This document shows, piece after piece, positions 17,464 through 25,264 of a stretch of 64,000 nt of DNA (the stretch's first letter is position 1; each line of letters opens with the position of its first letter). This DNA comes from Romboutsia lituseburensis (GTDB lineage Bacteria; Bacillota; Clostridia; Peptostreptococcales; Peptostreptococcaceae): the NCBI RefSeq assembly GCF_024723825.1, contig NZ_JANQBQ010000001.1:2976001-3040000 (forward strand), given 5' to 3'. The position numbers and the translations under genes are program-made. The notes under the pieces were generated by a model. It did not search any database. It saw nothing but the letters and a program-made list of their open reading frames with translations, and was not told the DNA's origin.

Positions 17464-18972
17464 ATGGATGATATAATATTTGGAGAATTATTAGGAAAGT
17501 TATTGTATTTATCAAATCAAAAGAAAAGCTCATTAGCGAAATCATTAGGCTATGACATATCATATATAAGTAAATGGATAAATTCAAAAAATTTGCCAAG
17601 TTCAAAAAATGCAAATGCGATATGTAGAGAGATTTCTAATTTTATAGTTAATTCTTTAACAGAATCTACATCAAATGATATAGTAAAATACTTCGAAATT
17701 GATATAAAAGAAAATGAAGATAAAAGAGAGTACTTATTAAATATTATTGAAAAATATTTAAAAAAATCATATTTAAGTGCAACGGGAAATATTAATAAAG
17801 GTTCAATGCTACAAGAAACGTATACCCAAGAACGATATAATAGTACTAACTACGTGAATCCAAGACTAAGAAAAAAGTTTTTGGCAGAAGATGTAATTGG
17901 ATATGTAGAAAAAAATGAAAAGTTAGATATTTTAATTTGTGCAGATGTATTTCATGTTCCTATGGAAGATAAAATAGCCTTAGCTTTAAGTAATCAAGAA
18001 TTAAATAATATAGAAAGAGAAAATAATCTAAGTATAAAATTTTTAACAGGATTTAAGTACGACAAAGAAGATGTTTTAGTAAATGCAATGGTAATTTTAA
18101 GTATGGTGTCATCTTATTACAAAATGGATTTTGAAATATACAATTGCGATGTAGCACATAGTATAGGTGCATTTATAGTAAAAAATAAATTATCATATTT
18201 TGGAGTATTTAGGCCTGATGGAGCTAGTTTATTAACAAATATATCCAAAGAAAAAGAGGCTGTGAATGAATTTTACTATAGTGTAGAGAGTTTATTAAAA
18301 TCCCAAGGGAATCTAATTTATAATAAAAAGTCATCAATAGATATTATAAAGGACACTACTTATATGCAATATATAATGGGACATGATCCTAGATGGTTAA
18401 TAGGAAATATTAATGAGCTTTTTATGCCTGAAGATTTATTTTTAGAAATTGCAGAAAGTATATTTGGATATGATGAAGATATCATGAATAAATTAAGAAA
18501 AATAAATATATTCCTTCATAATCTAACTTATAAATCAGGATTAAAAGTTCTAATATATGAGTCAGAACTTAATAAATATATATCATCAGGGGAATTGAGT
18601 TTTTTTAATATTCCAGTTACACTAACTTTTAAGCAAAGGGAAAAACATATAAGACATCTAGAAAAAGTATTTAAAGAAAGTACTGATATAGACATAAGGA
18701 TAATTGATGGTAAAGTAGTAGAAGATTTTAAGAATGAAGAAAATACATCAATGTTTTTATCTAAAGATATTAAGCTTATAAAAATGAATATTCAAAAAGA
18801 AAAACATCAATATGCAATTGCAACAGATGATGATTTCAAAAATATGTGTGATGATTTATTTGATTCTATGTGGAATATAGAAGAAAATTTAATATGTAAA
18901 GATAAGTCATATATATTAGACAGAATCTCTAAAGCGATTGCATATATGAATATAATAAATGAAAAAATTTAA
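17464..18972 (+). CDS. Large XRE-type regulator, cassette copy 1
   Basis: 502-aa protein with a helix-turn-helix at the N-terminus (LGKLLYLSNQKKSSLAKSLG then YDISYISKWINSKNLPS, about residues 9-47). It is followed by about 430 residues in which I recognise no domain. The C-terminal part looks like a mixed alpha/beta cytoplasmic sensor, including LKKSYLSATG, NPRLRKKFL, FLTGFKYDKED, YIMGHDPRWLIGNINELFMP, LKVLIYESELNKYISSGELS and RIIDGKVVEDF. Its paralogue at 25265-26788 conserves these same stretches. GAAGGGG is 8 bases before the ATG. Its place between a divergent MFS gene and a symporter gene suggests it controls the cassette, sensing the transported compound or a product (inference). Confidence 0.8.
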   Translation: MDDIIFGELLGKLLYLSNQKKSSLAKSLGYDISYISKWINSKNLPSSKNANAICREISNFIVNSLTESTSNDIVKYFEIDIKENEDKREYLLNIIEKYLKKSYLSATGNINKGSMLQETYTQERYNSTNYVNPRLRKKFLAEDVIGYVEKNEKLDILICADVFHVPMEDKIALALSNQELNNIERENNLSIKFLTGFKYDKEDVLVNAMVILSMVSSYYKMDFEIYNCDVAHSIGAFIVKNKLSYFGVFRPDGASLLTNISKEKEAVNEFYYSVESLLKSQGNLIYNKKSSIDIIKDTTYMQYIMGHDPRWLIGNINELFMPEDLFLEIAESIFGYDEDIMNKLRKINIFLHNLTYKSGLKVLIYESELNKYISSGELSFFNIPVTLTFKQREKHIRHLEKVFKESTDIDIRIIDGKVVEDFKNEENTSMFLSKDIKLIKMNIQKEKHQYAIATDDDFKNMCDDLFDSMWNIEENLICKDKSYILDRISKAIAYMNIINEKI

Positions 18973-18991
18973 AATAAATATAAAAAATATA

Positions 18992-19041
18992 TTGACTTTT
19001 AATTATAAAAATTGATAAACTAAAATTGTAAATAGGCGTTT
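18992..19041 (+). promoter_or_regulatory. Promoter with motif S2 before symporter 1
   Basis: TTGACT (18992-18997), 18-base spacer, TAAACT (19016-19021). Motif S2 TTGTAAATAGGCGTTT (19026-19041) starts four bases after the -10, so the predicted transcript begins at or near its G (19028). The same layout occurs before symporter 2. Confidence 0.65.
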
Positions 19042-19182
19042 CTCAAAATTATACAATTATCATAATGTAATTAAGAATACAAACTTTATTTGTATTTTTA
19101 ATTAGGTACTTTAAACATTATGAGCTTGTACTGTTTTGAGAGGATGCCTATTTTATTTTATAAAATAAAGTTGGTATGCATC
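19028..19182 (+). ncRNA. Putative structured leader RNA of symporter 1
   Basis: AAATAGGC (19030-19037) can pair with GCCTATTT (19146-19153) and CTCAAAA (19042-19048) with TTTTGAG (19134-19140). Nested inside are CATAATGT/ACATTATG (19061-19068/19115-19122) and a 15-bp hairpin (19069-19083/19089-19103). The 3' arm of the outer stem can alternatively fold as GATGC...GCATC with TATTTTAT-ttt-ATAAAATA (19143-19182). Such mutually exclusive pairing is riboswitch-like, but no known class (glycine, lysine, T-box and others) is recognised. Confidence 0.45.
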
Positions 19183-19260
19183 AGTAGCGTAATAGCTTAA
19201 AAAGAATTGTTCAACAAAATATATTAGAATATATAAATTTAAAATAAGGAGAAATTATAA

Positions 19261-20604
19261 ATGTCTAATATTTTATTACAACTAGAACATTCAATAACAG
19301 CTATTTCTAATGCTATATGGCCGATTTTTTTACCATTCATGTTAATAGTTGGAGCATTCACATCAATAAGAACAATATTTATTATTCAAAAAAAAGCAAC
19401 TACACCGGCTAAATTAAATTTAAAAAATGTTATTGGACCGGCATCTATCTCATTAGGTGCTATGATAGGAACGGGAGCAATAATAGGTGTATTAGGTGCT
19501 TTATCAAAATTCTCAGCATCTGGAGAAGTTAATGTAGAGTCTATGGCTATATGGGCACTAATAGGTGCATGCATAATGGTTCCAGTTTCTTATGCTGAAA
19601 CATTAAATTCAAAAATAATGGGTAAAAGTCCAAAAGAATATATAGGAGATTTAATATCACCTAAATTAGGAATGATTTATGCTGTATGCTTCGTTGCACT
19701 TGCAGTGTTTGGGTTCGGTGGATTCCAATTTAGTGGTATAGATTCAGTTGCAAATTTAGTAGCTGATCAATTTATGGGGATACAACTTACATTAGTTCAA
19801 AGATATATGTTTATAGTGATACCTGTAATAGCAGTAGTTGCAGCATTAGTCTTATCTAAGAAGCACGAAATATTTATGAATGCTATGACTTATATGATAG
19901 GAAGTGCAGTTTTAGGATATTTTATATTCTTTACACTATTCGTTATAAAAACAGCTGATTATATGCCTACTTATTTTGCTAATATATTAGAAGGTATGAC
20001 TAATCCGGTAAATGGTATATCGGGTATATCCCTAGGATTTGTATTAGGAATGCAAAAAGTATTGCAAACTGCTGAAACAGGGTTGGGAGCATTAGCTATG
20101 GCTGCCCAAGAATCTGATTCTAAACCAAGAGAAGCAGGTATGATATCTCTAATACCTACAGTTGTCACAGTTGTAGTTTCTATAGTTGTTACCTCATATA
20201 TAGCTTCTTATGGATTAAACAATGGAATAATAACATTCCAAGGTGGTGCAGCTGAAAGATTAGCAGAGTACTTTGCTACAGCTCAAAGTGTAACAGGTAT
20301 GTTTGGATTAGTAGTATTATGTGCATTTACTGTATTATCAGCATTAACTACAATACTAGGTTCATACTATTATATGACTAAATTATTTAAACAAAATCCA
20401 ATTAATAAAAATATAGTAATATATTTAGCTTTAATAGTAACAGCTGGAACGTTAGCTGTATTTGGAGCTAATGTTGTATTTGAAGCTGTAGACTTATTAT
20501 TGTTCGTACTTTCTGGTATAAATGTAACAGCATTAGCGATATTTACAATTAAGGCATGGAAAGCATATGAGTTAAAATCAGTGAAAGAAGATAAAGCAGC
20601 TTAA
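19261..20604 (+). CDS. AgcS-type Na+/alanine-glycine symporter, cassette copy 1
   Basis: 447-aa integral membrane protein of the sodium:alanine symporter (AGCS) family, about 10-11 helices. Family signatures seen are GPASISLGAMIGTGAIIGVL (about residues 60-79), SYAETLNSKIMGKSPKEYIG, FGFGGFQFSGIDS and MQKVLQTAETGLGALAMAAQ. Paralogue 27195-28550 is nearly identical through these blocks. Full-length; AAGGAG ten bases before the ATG. It is preceded by a 233-base leader with motif S2 and long-range pairing, and lies 52 bases before the amidohydrolase with no terminator between, so the two are likely an operon. The substrate may be an amino acid or a derivative that the amidohydrolase cleaves (inference). 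Confidence 0.9.
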   Translation: MSNILLQLEHSITAISNAIWPIFLPFMLIVGAFTSIRTIFIIQKKATTPAKLNLKNVIGPASISLGAMIGTGAIIGVLGALSKFSASGEVNVESMAIWALIGACIMVPVSYAETLNSKIMGKSPKEYIGDLISPKLGMIYAVCFVALAVFGFGGFQFSGIDSVANLVADQFMGIQLTLVQRYMFIVIPVIAVVAALVLSKKHEIFMNAMTYMIGSAVLGYFIFFTLFVIKTADYMPTYFANILEGMTNPVNGISGISLGFVLGMQKVLQTAETGLGALAMAAQESDSKPREAGMISLIPTVVTVVVSIVVTSYIASYGLNNGIITFQGGAAERLAEYFATAQSVTGMFGLVVLCAFTVLSALTTILGSYYYMTKLFKQNPINKNIVIYLALIVTAGTLAVFGANVVFEAVDLLLFVLSGINVTALAIFTIKAWKAYELKSVKEDKAA

Positions 20605-20659
20605 TATAAAAAATTCTATATAAAATATCATTAAATAACATAAAAAGGGAGACAGTATG

Positions 20660-22291
20660 ATGAAAAAAACTATATATTTTAATGGTAAGATAGTTACAGT
20701 AAATGATAGTAATTCTATAGCAGAAGCGGTATTAGTAGAAGAGGGAAAGATAGTAAATGTAGGAACTAATGATGATATATTATTGCTAAATGATAAAAAT
20801 GCAAAGATGGTTGATCTTGAAGGAAAAACTATGCTACCAGGATTTATAGATCCTCATGGACATATAGTTGCAATGAGCCAAGTTTTATTAGTGGTTGCTT
20901 TAGGAGAGGTAACTTCTAAAGAACAATTAGTAAATAAATTAGTAGAATATAAAAATACAACTAAGCTACCACAAGGAGCTTGGATAATAGGATTTGGATA
21001 TGATAATTCTAAGTTTGAAGATAAAGAACATCCAACTAAGTTTGATTTAGATCAGATATCTACTGAAATTCCAGTATCAATAGCTCATGCATCAGGACAT
21101 ATAATGGTAGTAAACACTCCAGGTCTAGAGGCTTTTGGTTATACAGGAATGAACTACGAAGTGCCTGAAGGAGGAGTTGTACAAACTGTATCTGAAGACT
21201 CAAGAGAAGCGAATGGAATATTAGAAGAGAATGCTTTTATGTGTCCGGAAAAGAAAACCATAGTTTCTCAACCGACGTTTGAACAAGTTTTAGATAGTAT
21301 AGAAAAAGCTCAAAGAATGTATGCGGGATTAGGTATAACAACTACTCAAGATGCATCGGTAAATGAAGAAAATCATTATAATGATATGTTATTAGCGGCA
21401 GCTAGCAATGGTAAAACTATAATAGATATAGTTGGTTTGTCTACTCAATTTTCAACATTTAACCAAATGAAAAATGAAGGAACTCCAAACAGAAAATACT
21501 ATAATCATTACAAATTAGCAGGGGCTAAAACTTGGTTAGATGGATCACCACAAGGAAAAACTGCTTGGCTAAGTCAACCTTATCATGTTGTTCCAGAAGG
21601 ACAGCCTAAAGATTATTGTGGATACGGGACTCAAGAAGATGATACAGTTACAGAATACTTTGTAAATTGTATAAAAAATAATCTACAAGTACATGTTCAT
21701 ACTAATGGAGATTTGGCTTGTGAGCAGTTTTTAAGATGTTATGAAAAGGCTGTTGAAATAACGGGTCACGGTACAGAATTAAGACCTGTTATGGTTCATT
21801 GTCAAGCTCTAAGAATAGACCAATTAGATAGGGTAAAAAAAATAGGAGCTATACCTACGTTTTTTAATGATCATGTTGCATTCTGGGGAGATTATCATTA
21901 TGAGTCAGTATTTGGGCCAGAAAGAGCTCAAAACATATCTCCGATAGGATCAGCTTTAGAAAAAGAAATAATATTTACTTTACATCAAGATCCACCTGTA
22001 AAAGTTCCAAATCAAATACTAGCTATACATAATGCAGTTAATAGAGAAACTGAGAGTGGAAGAATACTAGGAAAACATCAAAGAATATCTGTGTTAGACG
22101 CCATAAAAGCTGTAACTATAAATGGTGCTTACCAATACTTTGAAGAGGATGTAAAAGGAACAATAGAAAAAGGAAAATATGCTGACTTTGTAATACTAGA
22201 TAAGAATCCTTTAGAAGTTGATAAAAAGGAATTAAAAAAAATAAAGGTTCTAGAAACTATAAAAGAAGGGACTACTATATTCAAGGCATAA
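20660..22291 (+). CDS. Amidohydrolase family 3 enzyme (YtcJ-like), cassette copy 1
   Basis: 543-aa cytoplasmic metal-dependent hydrolase of the amidohydrolase-3 branch, which includes N-substituted formamide deformylases and many uncharacterised YtcJ proteins. An N-terminal beta-sandwich strand (TIYFNGKIVTVND) precedes the barrel. Metal and active-site motifs are PGFIDPHGH (about residues 66-74), HASGH, AKTWLDGSPQGKTAWLS, QVHVHTNGD, VMVHCQALR and FTLHQDPPV. It ends with the usual GTIEKGKYADFVILDKNPL sandwich return. The metal sites look intact. The paralogue at 28642 starts MTKTIYF, which favours the second ATG of the ATG-ATG pair (20660; GGGAG 8 bases upstream). Cleavage of an amide brought in by the adjacent symporter is inference; the true substrate is unknown. 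Confidence 0.88.
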   Translation: MKKTIYFNGKIVTVNDSNSIAEAVLVEEGKIVNVGTNDDILLLNDKNAKMVDLEGKTMLPGFIDPHGHIVAMSQVLLVVALGEVTSKEQLVNKLVEYKNTTKLPQGAWIIGFGYDNSKFEDKEHPTKFDLDQISTEIPVSIAHASGHIMVVNTPGLEAFGYTGMNYEVPEGGVVQTVSEDSREANGILEENAFMCPEKKTIVSQPTFEQVLDSIEKAQRMYAGLGITTTQDASVNEENHYNDMLLAAASNGKTIIDIVGLSTQFSTFNQMKNEGTPNRKYYNHYKLAGAKTWLDGSPQGKTAWLSQPYHVVPEGQPKDYCGYGTQEDDTVTEYFVNCIKNNLQVHVHTNGDLACEQFLRCYEKAVEITGHGTELRPVMVHCQALRIDQLDRVKKIGAIPTFFNDHVAFWGDYHYESVFGPERAQNISPIGSALEKEIIFTLHQDPPVKVPNQILAIHNAVNRETESGRILGKHQRISVLDAIKAVTINGAYQYFEEDVKGTIEKGKYADFVILDKNPLEVDKKELKKIKVLETIKEGTTIFKA

Positions 22292-22308
22292 AGTCATTTG
22301 AATTAGTT

Positions 22309-22342
22309 AAAAAGAAGTGTAATTTTAATTGCACTTCTTTTT
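22309..22342 (+). terminator. Terminator after amidohydrolase 1
   Basis: AAAAAGAAGTGtAAT pairs with ATTgCACTTCTTTTT, followed by ATTTTTAT. Confidence 0.88.
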
Positions 22343-22429
22343 ATTTTTATAAAGATTAAAATAATGATAAAATAAAAGACAGAAATGTAAAATTATTAAA
22401 TATAGATATATCGTTAGGATGGTGTAAAA

Positions 22430-22930
22430 ATGAAGCATAAAGTTATAAAAAAACAAAAAAGCAGTAGTAGATGTATAGTATGCGGAGTAGATAATGATCT
22501 TGGAATGAAAGCAACTTTTTATGAACTAGAAAATAATGAATTAGTAGCGGTTTGTGATACAAAAGATTGGCATCAGAGCTATCCTGGTAGAGTTCATGGA
22601 GGAATGTCTGCCACTTTATTAGATGAAACAATAGGAAGAGCAATTAGTATAAATGATGAAACTATATGGGGAGTTACAGTAAGTTTAGATTTAAAATATA
22701 AAAAACCTGTACCAACTGATACAACTATAAAGATAGTAGGTCGTATAACTAAAGAAAATAGAAAACTATTTGAAGGTAGCGGAGAAATAATATTACCTAA
22801 TGGAGAGATTGCAGTAACAGCTACAGGAAAATATATGAAGATGCCGGTAGATAAAATAACTAATGAAAATTTGGATGAAGATGAATGGTTTTTAGATAAT
22901 AAAGAAACACCTGAGTATATAGAATTATAA
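22430..22930 (+). CDS. PaaI-type hotdog-fold thioesterase
   Basis: 166 aa. The hotdog motif PGRVHGGMSATLLDETIGRA (about residues 51-70) contains the HGG and acidic residue of the PaaI acyl-CoA thioesterase group, followed by WGVTVSLDLKYKKPVP. Before it is a short extension with SRCIVCGVDNDLGMK; the Cys pair is common in this clostridial subgroup. The enzyme would hydrolyse an acyl-CoA thioester. It lies between the two cassettes with its own upstream gap and TAGGATGG ribosome site. Whether it works on a product of the amidohydrolases is speculation. Confidence 0.85.
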   Translation: MKHKVIKKQKSSSRCIVCGVDNDLGMKATFYELENNELVAVCDTKDWHQSYPGRVHGGMSATLLDETIGRAISINDETIWGVTVSLDLKYKKPVPTDTTIKIVGRITKENRKLFEGSGEIILPNGEIAVTATGKYMKMPVDKITNENLDEDEWFLDNKETPEYIEL

Positions 22931-22975
22931 ATATTAATCCCTAAAATTTATATATTTTAAGACGTATTATAAACC

Positions 22976-23004
22976 TTGACAAATTTATGATAACGTTTTA
23001 TAGT
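22976..23004 (+). promoter_or_regulatory. Promoter of the DUF1097 gene
   Basis: TTGACA (22976-22981), 17-base spacer, TATAGT (22999-23004): near-consensus vegetative promoter. Confidence 0.85.
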
Positions 23005-23040
23005 GTTGTAGCATAAAAATATAAATTCTTAGGAGGCAAT

Positions 23041-23499
23041 ATGGACAGTTTATTTGCACTTTCTTTAATGACTGCTATTTTTTGTGGAATATGGAGTGCT
23101 TTAAGCTCTAGCTTAGGCTTAATTGCGTGGGCTGGATTTGCAGGTTGTACATCATTTTTCGCAGCAGGAGGAAAATCAAAAGGTTTTAAAAAGACTATCT
23201 TAACAAATTTAAGTGGTGTTTTTTGGGCTATGATAAGTATAAAAATATGTAAATATATTGAAATTGAGCATATTGGAGCTATTACAACGGCAGTAATAAC
23301 ATTTATAATGTGTATACAAGCTAAAATTAAATTTTTAGATTTTATTCCTGGAACTTTTATAGGTTCAGTGTCAACATTTGCAGCTGGTGGTAATTGGAAG
23401 GCTGTAGCTTTAGCTTTGATTTTAGGAGCAATTTTAGGTTACATCTGTGAATCAACTGGCCTATGGTTATTTGAAGTATTTAATAAAAAAAATAATTAA
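23041..23499 (+). CDS. DUF1097 family membrane protein
   Basis: 152-aa hydrophobic protein with about five membrane helices, belonging to DUF1097 (E. coli YcdZ-like). Visible family features are WSALSSSLGLIAWAGFAGCT, FFAAGGK and a repeat-like FIPGTFIGSVSTFAAGGNWK, where the Gly-rich AAGG turn occurs twice at the same depth of each half. Function is unknown; a small-molecule channel or transporter is likely from the fold. AGGAGG precedes the ATG and a near-consensus promoter drives it alone. It is followed by a long bidirectional terminator before the convergent MFS 2. Confidence 0.85.
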   Translation: MDSLFALSLMTAIFCGIWSALSSSLGLIAWAGFAGCTSFFAAGGKSKGFKKTILTNLSGVFWAMISIKICKYIEIEHIGAITTAVITFIMCIQAKIKFLDFIPGTFIGSVSTFAAGGNWKAVALALILGAILGYICESTGLWLFEVFNKKNN

Positions 23500-23503
23500 A
23501 AAT

Positions 23504-23541
23504 TAAAAGCTACTGTAATTATCAAATTACAGTAGCTTTTA
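23504..23541. terminator. Bidirectional terminator after the DUF1097 gene
   Basis: A 17-bp perfect stem (TAAAAGCTACTGTAATT at 23504-23520 with its complement at 23525-23541). The 92 bases from here to MFS 2 hold nothing else recognisable. Confidence 0.9.
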
Positions 23542-23633
23542 GACTTAGATATTATATTTTTAAGGATATTACACATTGACTTTAACTAAATTTAATTAAC
23601 TTTAACTTAACAACTATTCAAATAAAGATATTC

Positions 23634-24941
23634 TTAAGCAGCCTCTTTTAAAGCTTCTTTTTGTAATTTATCTATTCTTTCTTTATTTAACTTAGACATA
23701 CCGATAGAAGCTAATATTAATGATCCATAACATATAAAGATGAACACTAATATAGCAGTCCAAGCAACACCGTATCCCATTTTATCAACTAATAATCCGA
23801 ACACAGAAGAACCAGCAGCGAATCCTACAGCAAAGAATATTTGAACTACTCCAAGTATAGCACCGAATTCTTTTTTACCAAAGAATGAACCTGCAAGTAG
23901 AGAAGGCCCCATCATATAAGCAAATACTGATAAACCTTTTAAAGCTGCAAATACTTGAGCTAACATAGGCATTTGACCTGCAAACATTAATGCTAAGCAT
24001 GAAGACCCAGCTAATATGAAAGCAACAAATAAACCTTTAGTTATACCTAACTTATCGAATATTATACCTCCAAATAAGTTTCCTCCAAGTGAACATAATG
24101 CAAATATAGAACCAACCATACCAACTATCATAGGATCTATTTTTAAATGTAACTTTAGATATGCTGGATATTGTACTGCTAAGGCAGATACATACATACC
24201 TAAGAAGAATAAACCAAATCCAAATAACCAGAAGAACTTAAGGTTTTTAGCTTCTTTAAAAGTATAACCCCAGTCAACTGAAACTGATTTTTCAGCATTT
24301 TCTTTTCCGTTTTCTTTTTTCTTACCTTTAACTATTTCATTTTCATTTTTAGGCATTCTTAAGAAGAATAATGTAACAGGTATACCTATTAATAATGATA
24401 AAACCCCAAACATTAAGTAAGACTTAGAAGCTCCATTTGTAGCTAATGAAAATGCAGTCATTTGTTGTAAGAAGATATTACCTATAGATCCCCCTGCAAA
24501 AGCTAATCCCATTGCTTTACCTTTAGATAATTCATCAAACCATCCATTTATTAAAAGTGGAACCCCTATTGAAGATATAGCTGCTGTACCAACTTGAACT
24601 ACACCTGCAACAAGGTAAAATTGCCATAATTCTTGACACATAGAGAATGCTAAGAATCCTCCACCAGAAAGTATACATCCTAATAAATACATCATTTTAA
24701 CATTTATTTTATTGAACATCATACCTATAAATGGTGAAGCTATGGCAGATACTACTGTACCTAATGTAAATATTAACGAGAATCCTGCTAAAGTAAATCC
24801 CTTTTCCTCAACAACATAACTTACAAATTGAGGTTGAATGTTTGCTGCAACTCCGAATGGTATAGCTTGTATAAGCATACATGCAACAACTATTAACCAA
24901 CCAGTGGCGAATTTTTTCTTGTTTTCATTTAAAGTACTCAT
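23634..24941 (-). CDS. MFS transporter, cassette copy 2
   Basis: 435-aa paralogue of the MFS carrier at 15732-17009, with about 12 helices. It begins MSTLNENKKKFATGWLIVVA, retains IQAIPFGVAANIQPQF, LINGWFDELSKGKAMGLAFA and GGSIGNIFLQQ, and has a Lys/Glu-rich central cytoplasmic loop (KGKKKENGKENAEKS) where copy 1 has a Ser/Asn/Asp-rich loop. AAAGGAG precedes the ATG on the - strand; motif S3 lies only about 28 bases upstream of that ATG. Divergent from regulator 2 exactly as in cassette 1. Substrate unknown. Confidence 0.88.
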   Translation of the reverse strand: MSTLNENKKKFATGWLIVVACMLIQAIPFGVAANIQPQFVSYVVEEKGFTLAGFSLIFTLGTVVSAIASPFIGMMFNKINVKMMYLLGCILSGGGFLAFSMCQELWQFYLVAGVVQVGTAAISSIGVPLLINGWFDELSKGKAMGLAFAGGSIGNIFLQQMTAFSLATNGASKSYLMFGVLSLLIGIPVTLFFLRMPKNENEIVKGKKKENGKENAEKSVSVDWGYTFKEAKNLKFFWLFGFGLFFLGMYVSALAVQYPAYLKLHLKIDPMIVGMVGSIFALCSLGGNLFGGIIFDKLGITKGLFVAFILAGSSCLALMFAGQMPMLAQVFAALKGLSVFAYMMGPSLLAGSFFGKKEFGAILGVVQIFFAVGFAAGSSVFGLLVDKMGYGVAWTAILVFIFICYGSLILASIGMSKLNKERIDKLQKEALKEAA

Positions 24942-25264
24942 AATTTTATGATTTCTCCTTTATTTTTTTTGTAAATAGGCTTTGTACAAATTAAAGGAAT
25001 ACGTTGTGTAATTTTATGATATCATAGAATGGTATGAAATCTAAGCGATTCACAATGAATCATGCTGAATTGTATTGAAATATGGAATCAATATAATTCA
25101 ATGAATTCAATAATATTTCAAAACGGATTTAGTTTATACTTAGATTAAGATATCTTTAAAATAAAAAACAATTAAAGAATATAATAGGAATTATATGTAA
25201 ATAGTAAATAGTAATTGACTATTTTTAAGGCAAAATGATAAAAGTCAGGGAGGATAATGGCAAC
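24942..25264. promoter_or_regulatory. Divergent control region, cassette 2
   Basis: 323 bases without a gene. Contains motif S3 (24969-24983, one base shorter: TTGTAAATAGGC-TTT) inside the dyad TTTGTA...TACAAA, TCAATATAATTCAA (25088-25101) shared exactly with cassette 1, and TATACT near 25135. The region between is AT-rich and not alignable to cassette 1 by eye. Confidence 0.55.
24969..24983 (+). promoter_or_regulatory. Cassette motif S3
   Basis: TTGTAAATAGGCTTT: differs from S1/S2 by loss of one G. It sits just upstream of MFS 2, but in the + orientation like all other copies. No good + strand -10 precedes it (TTTATT only). Confidence 0.5.
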
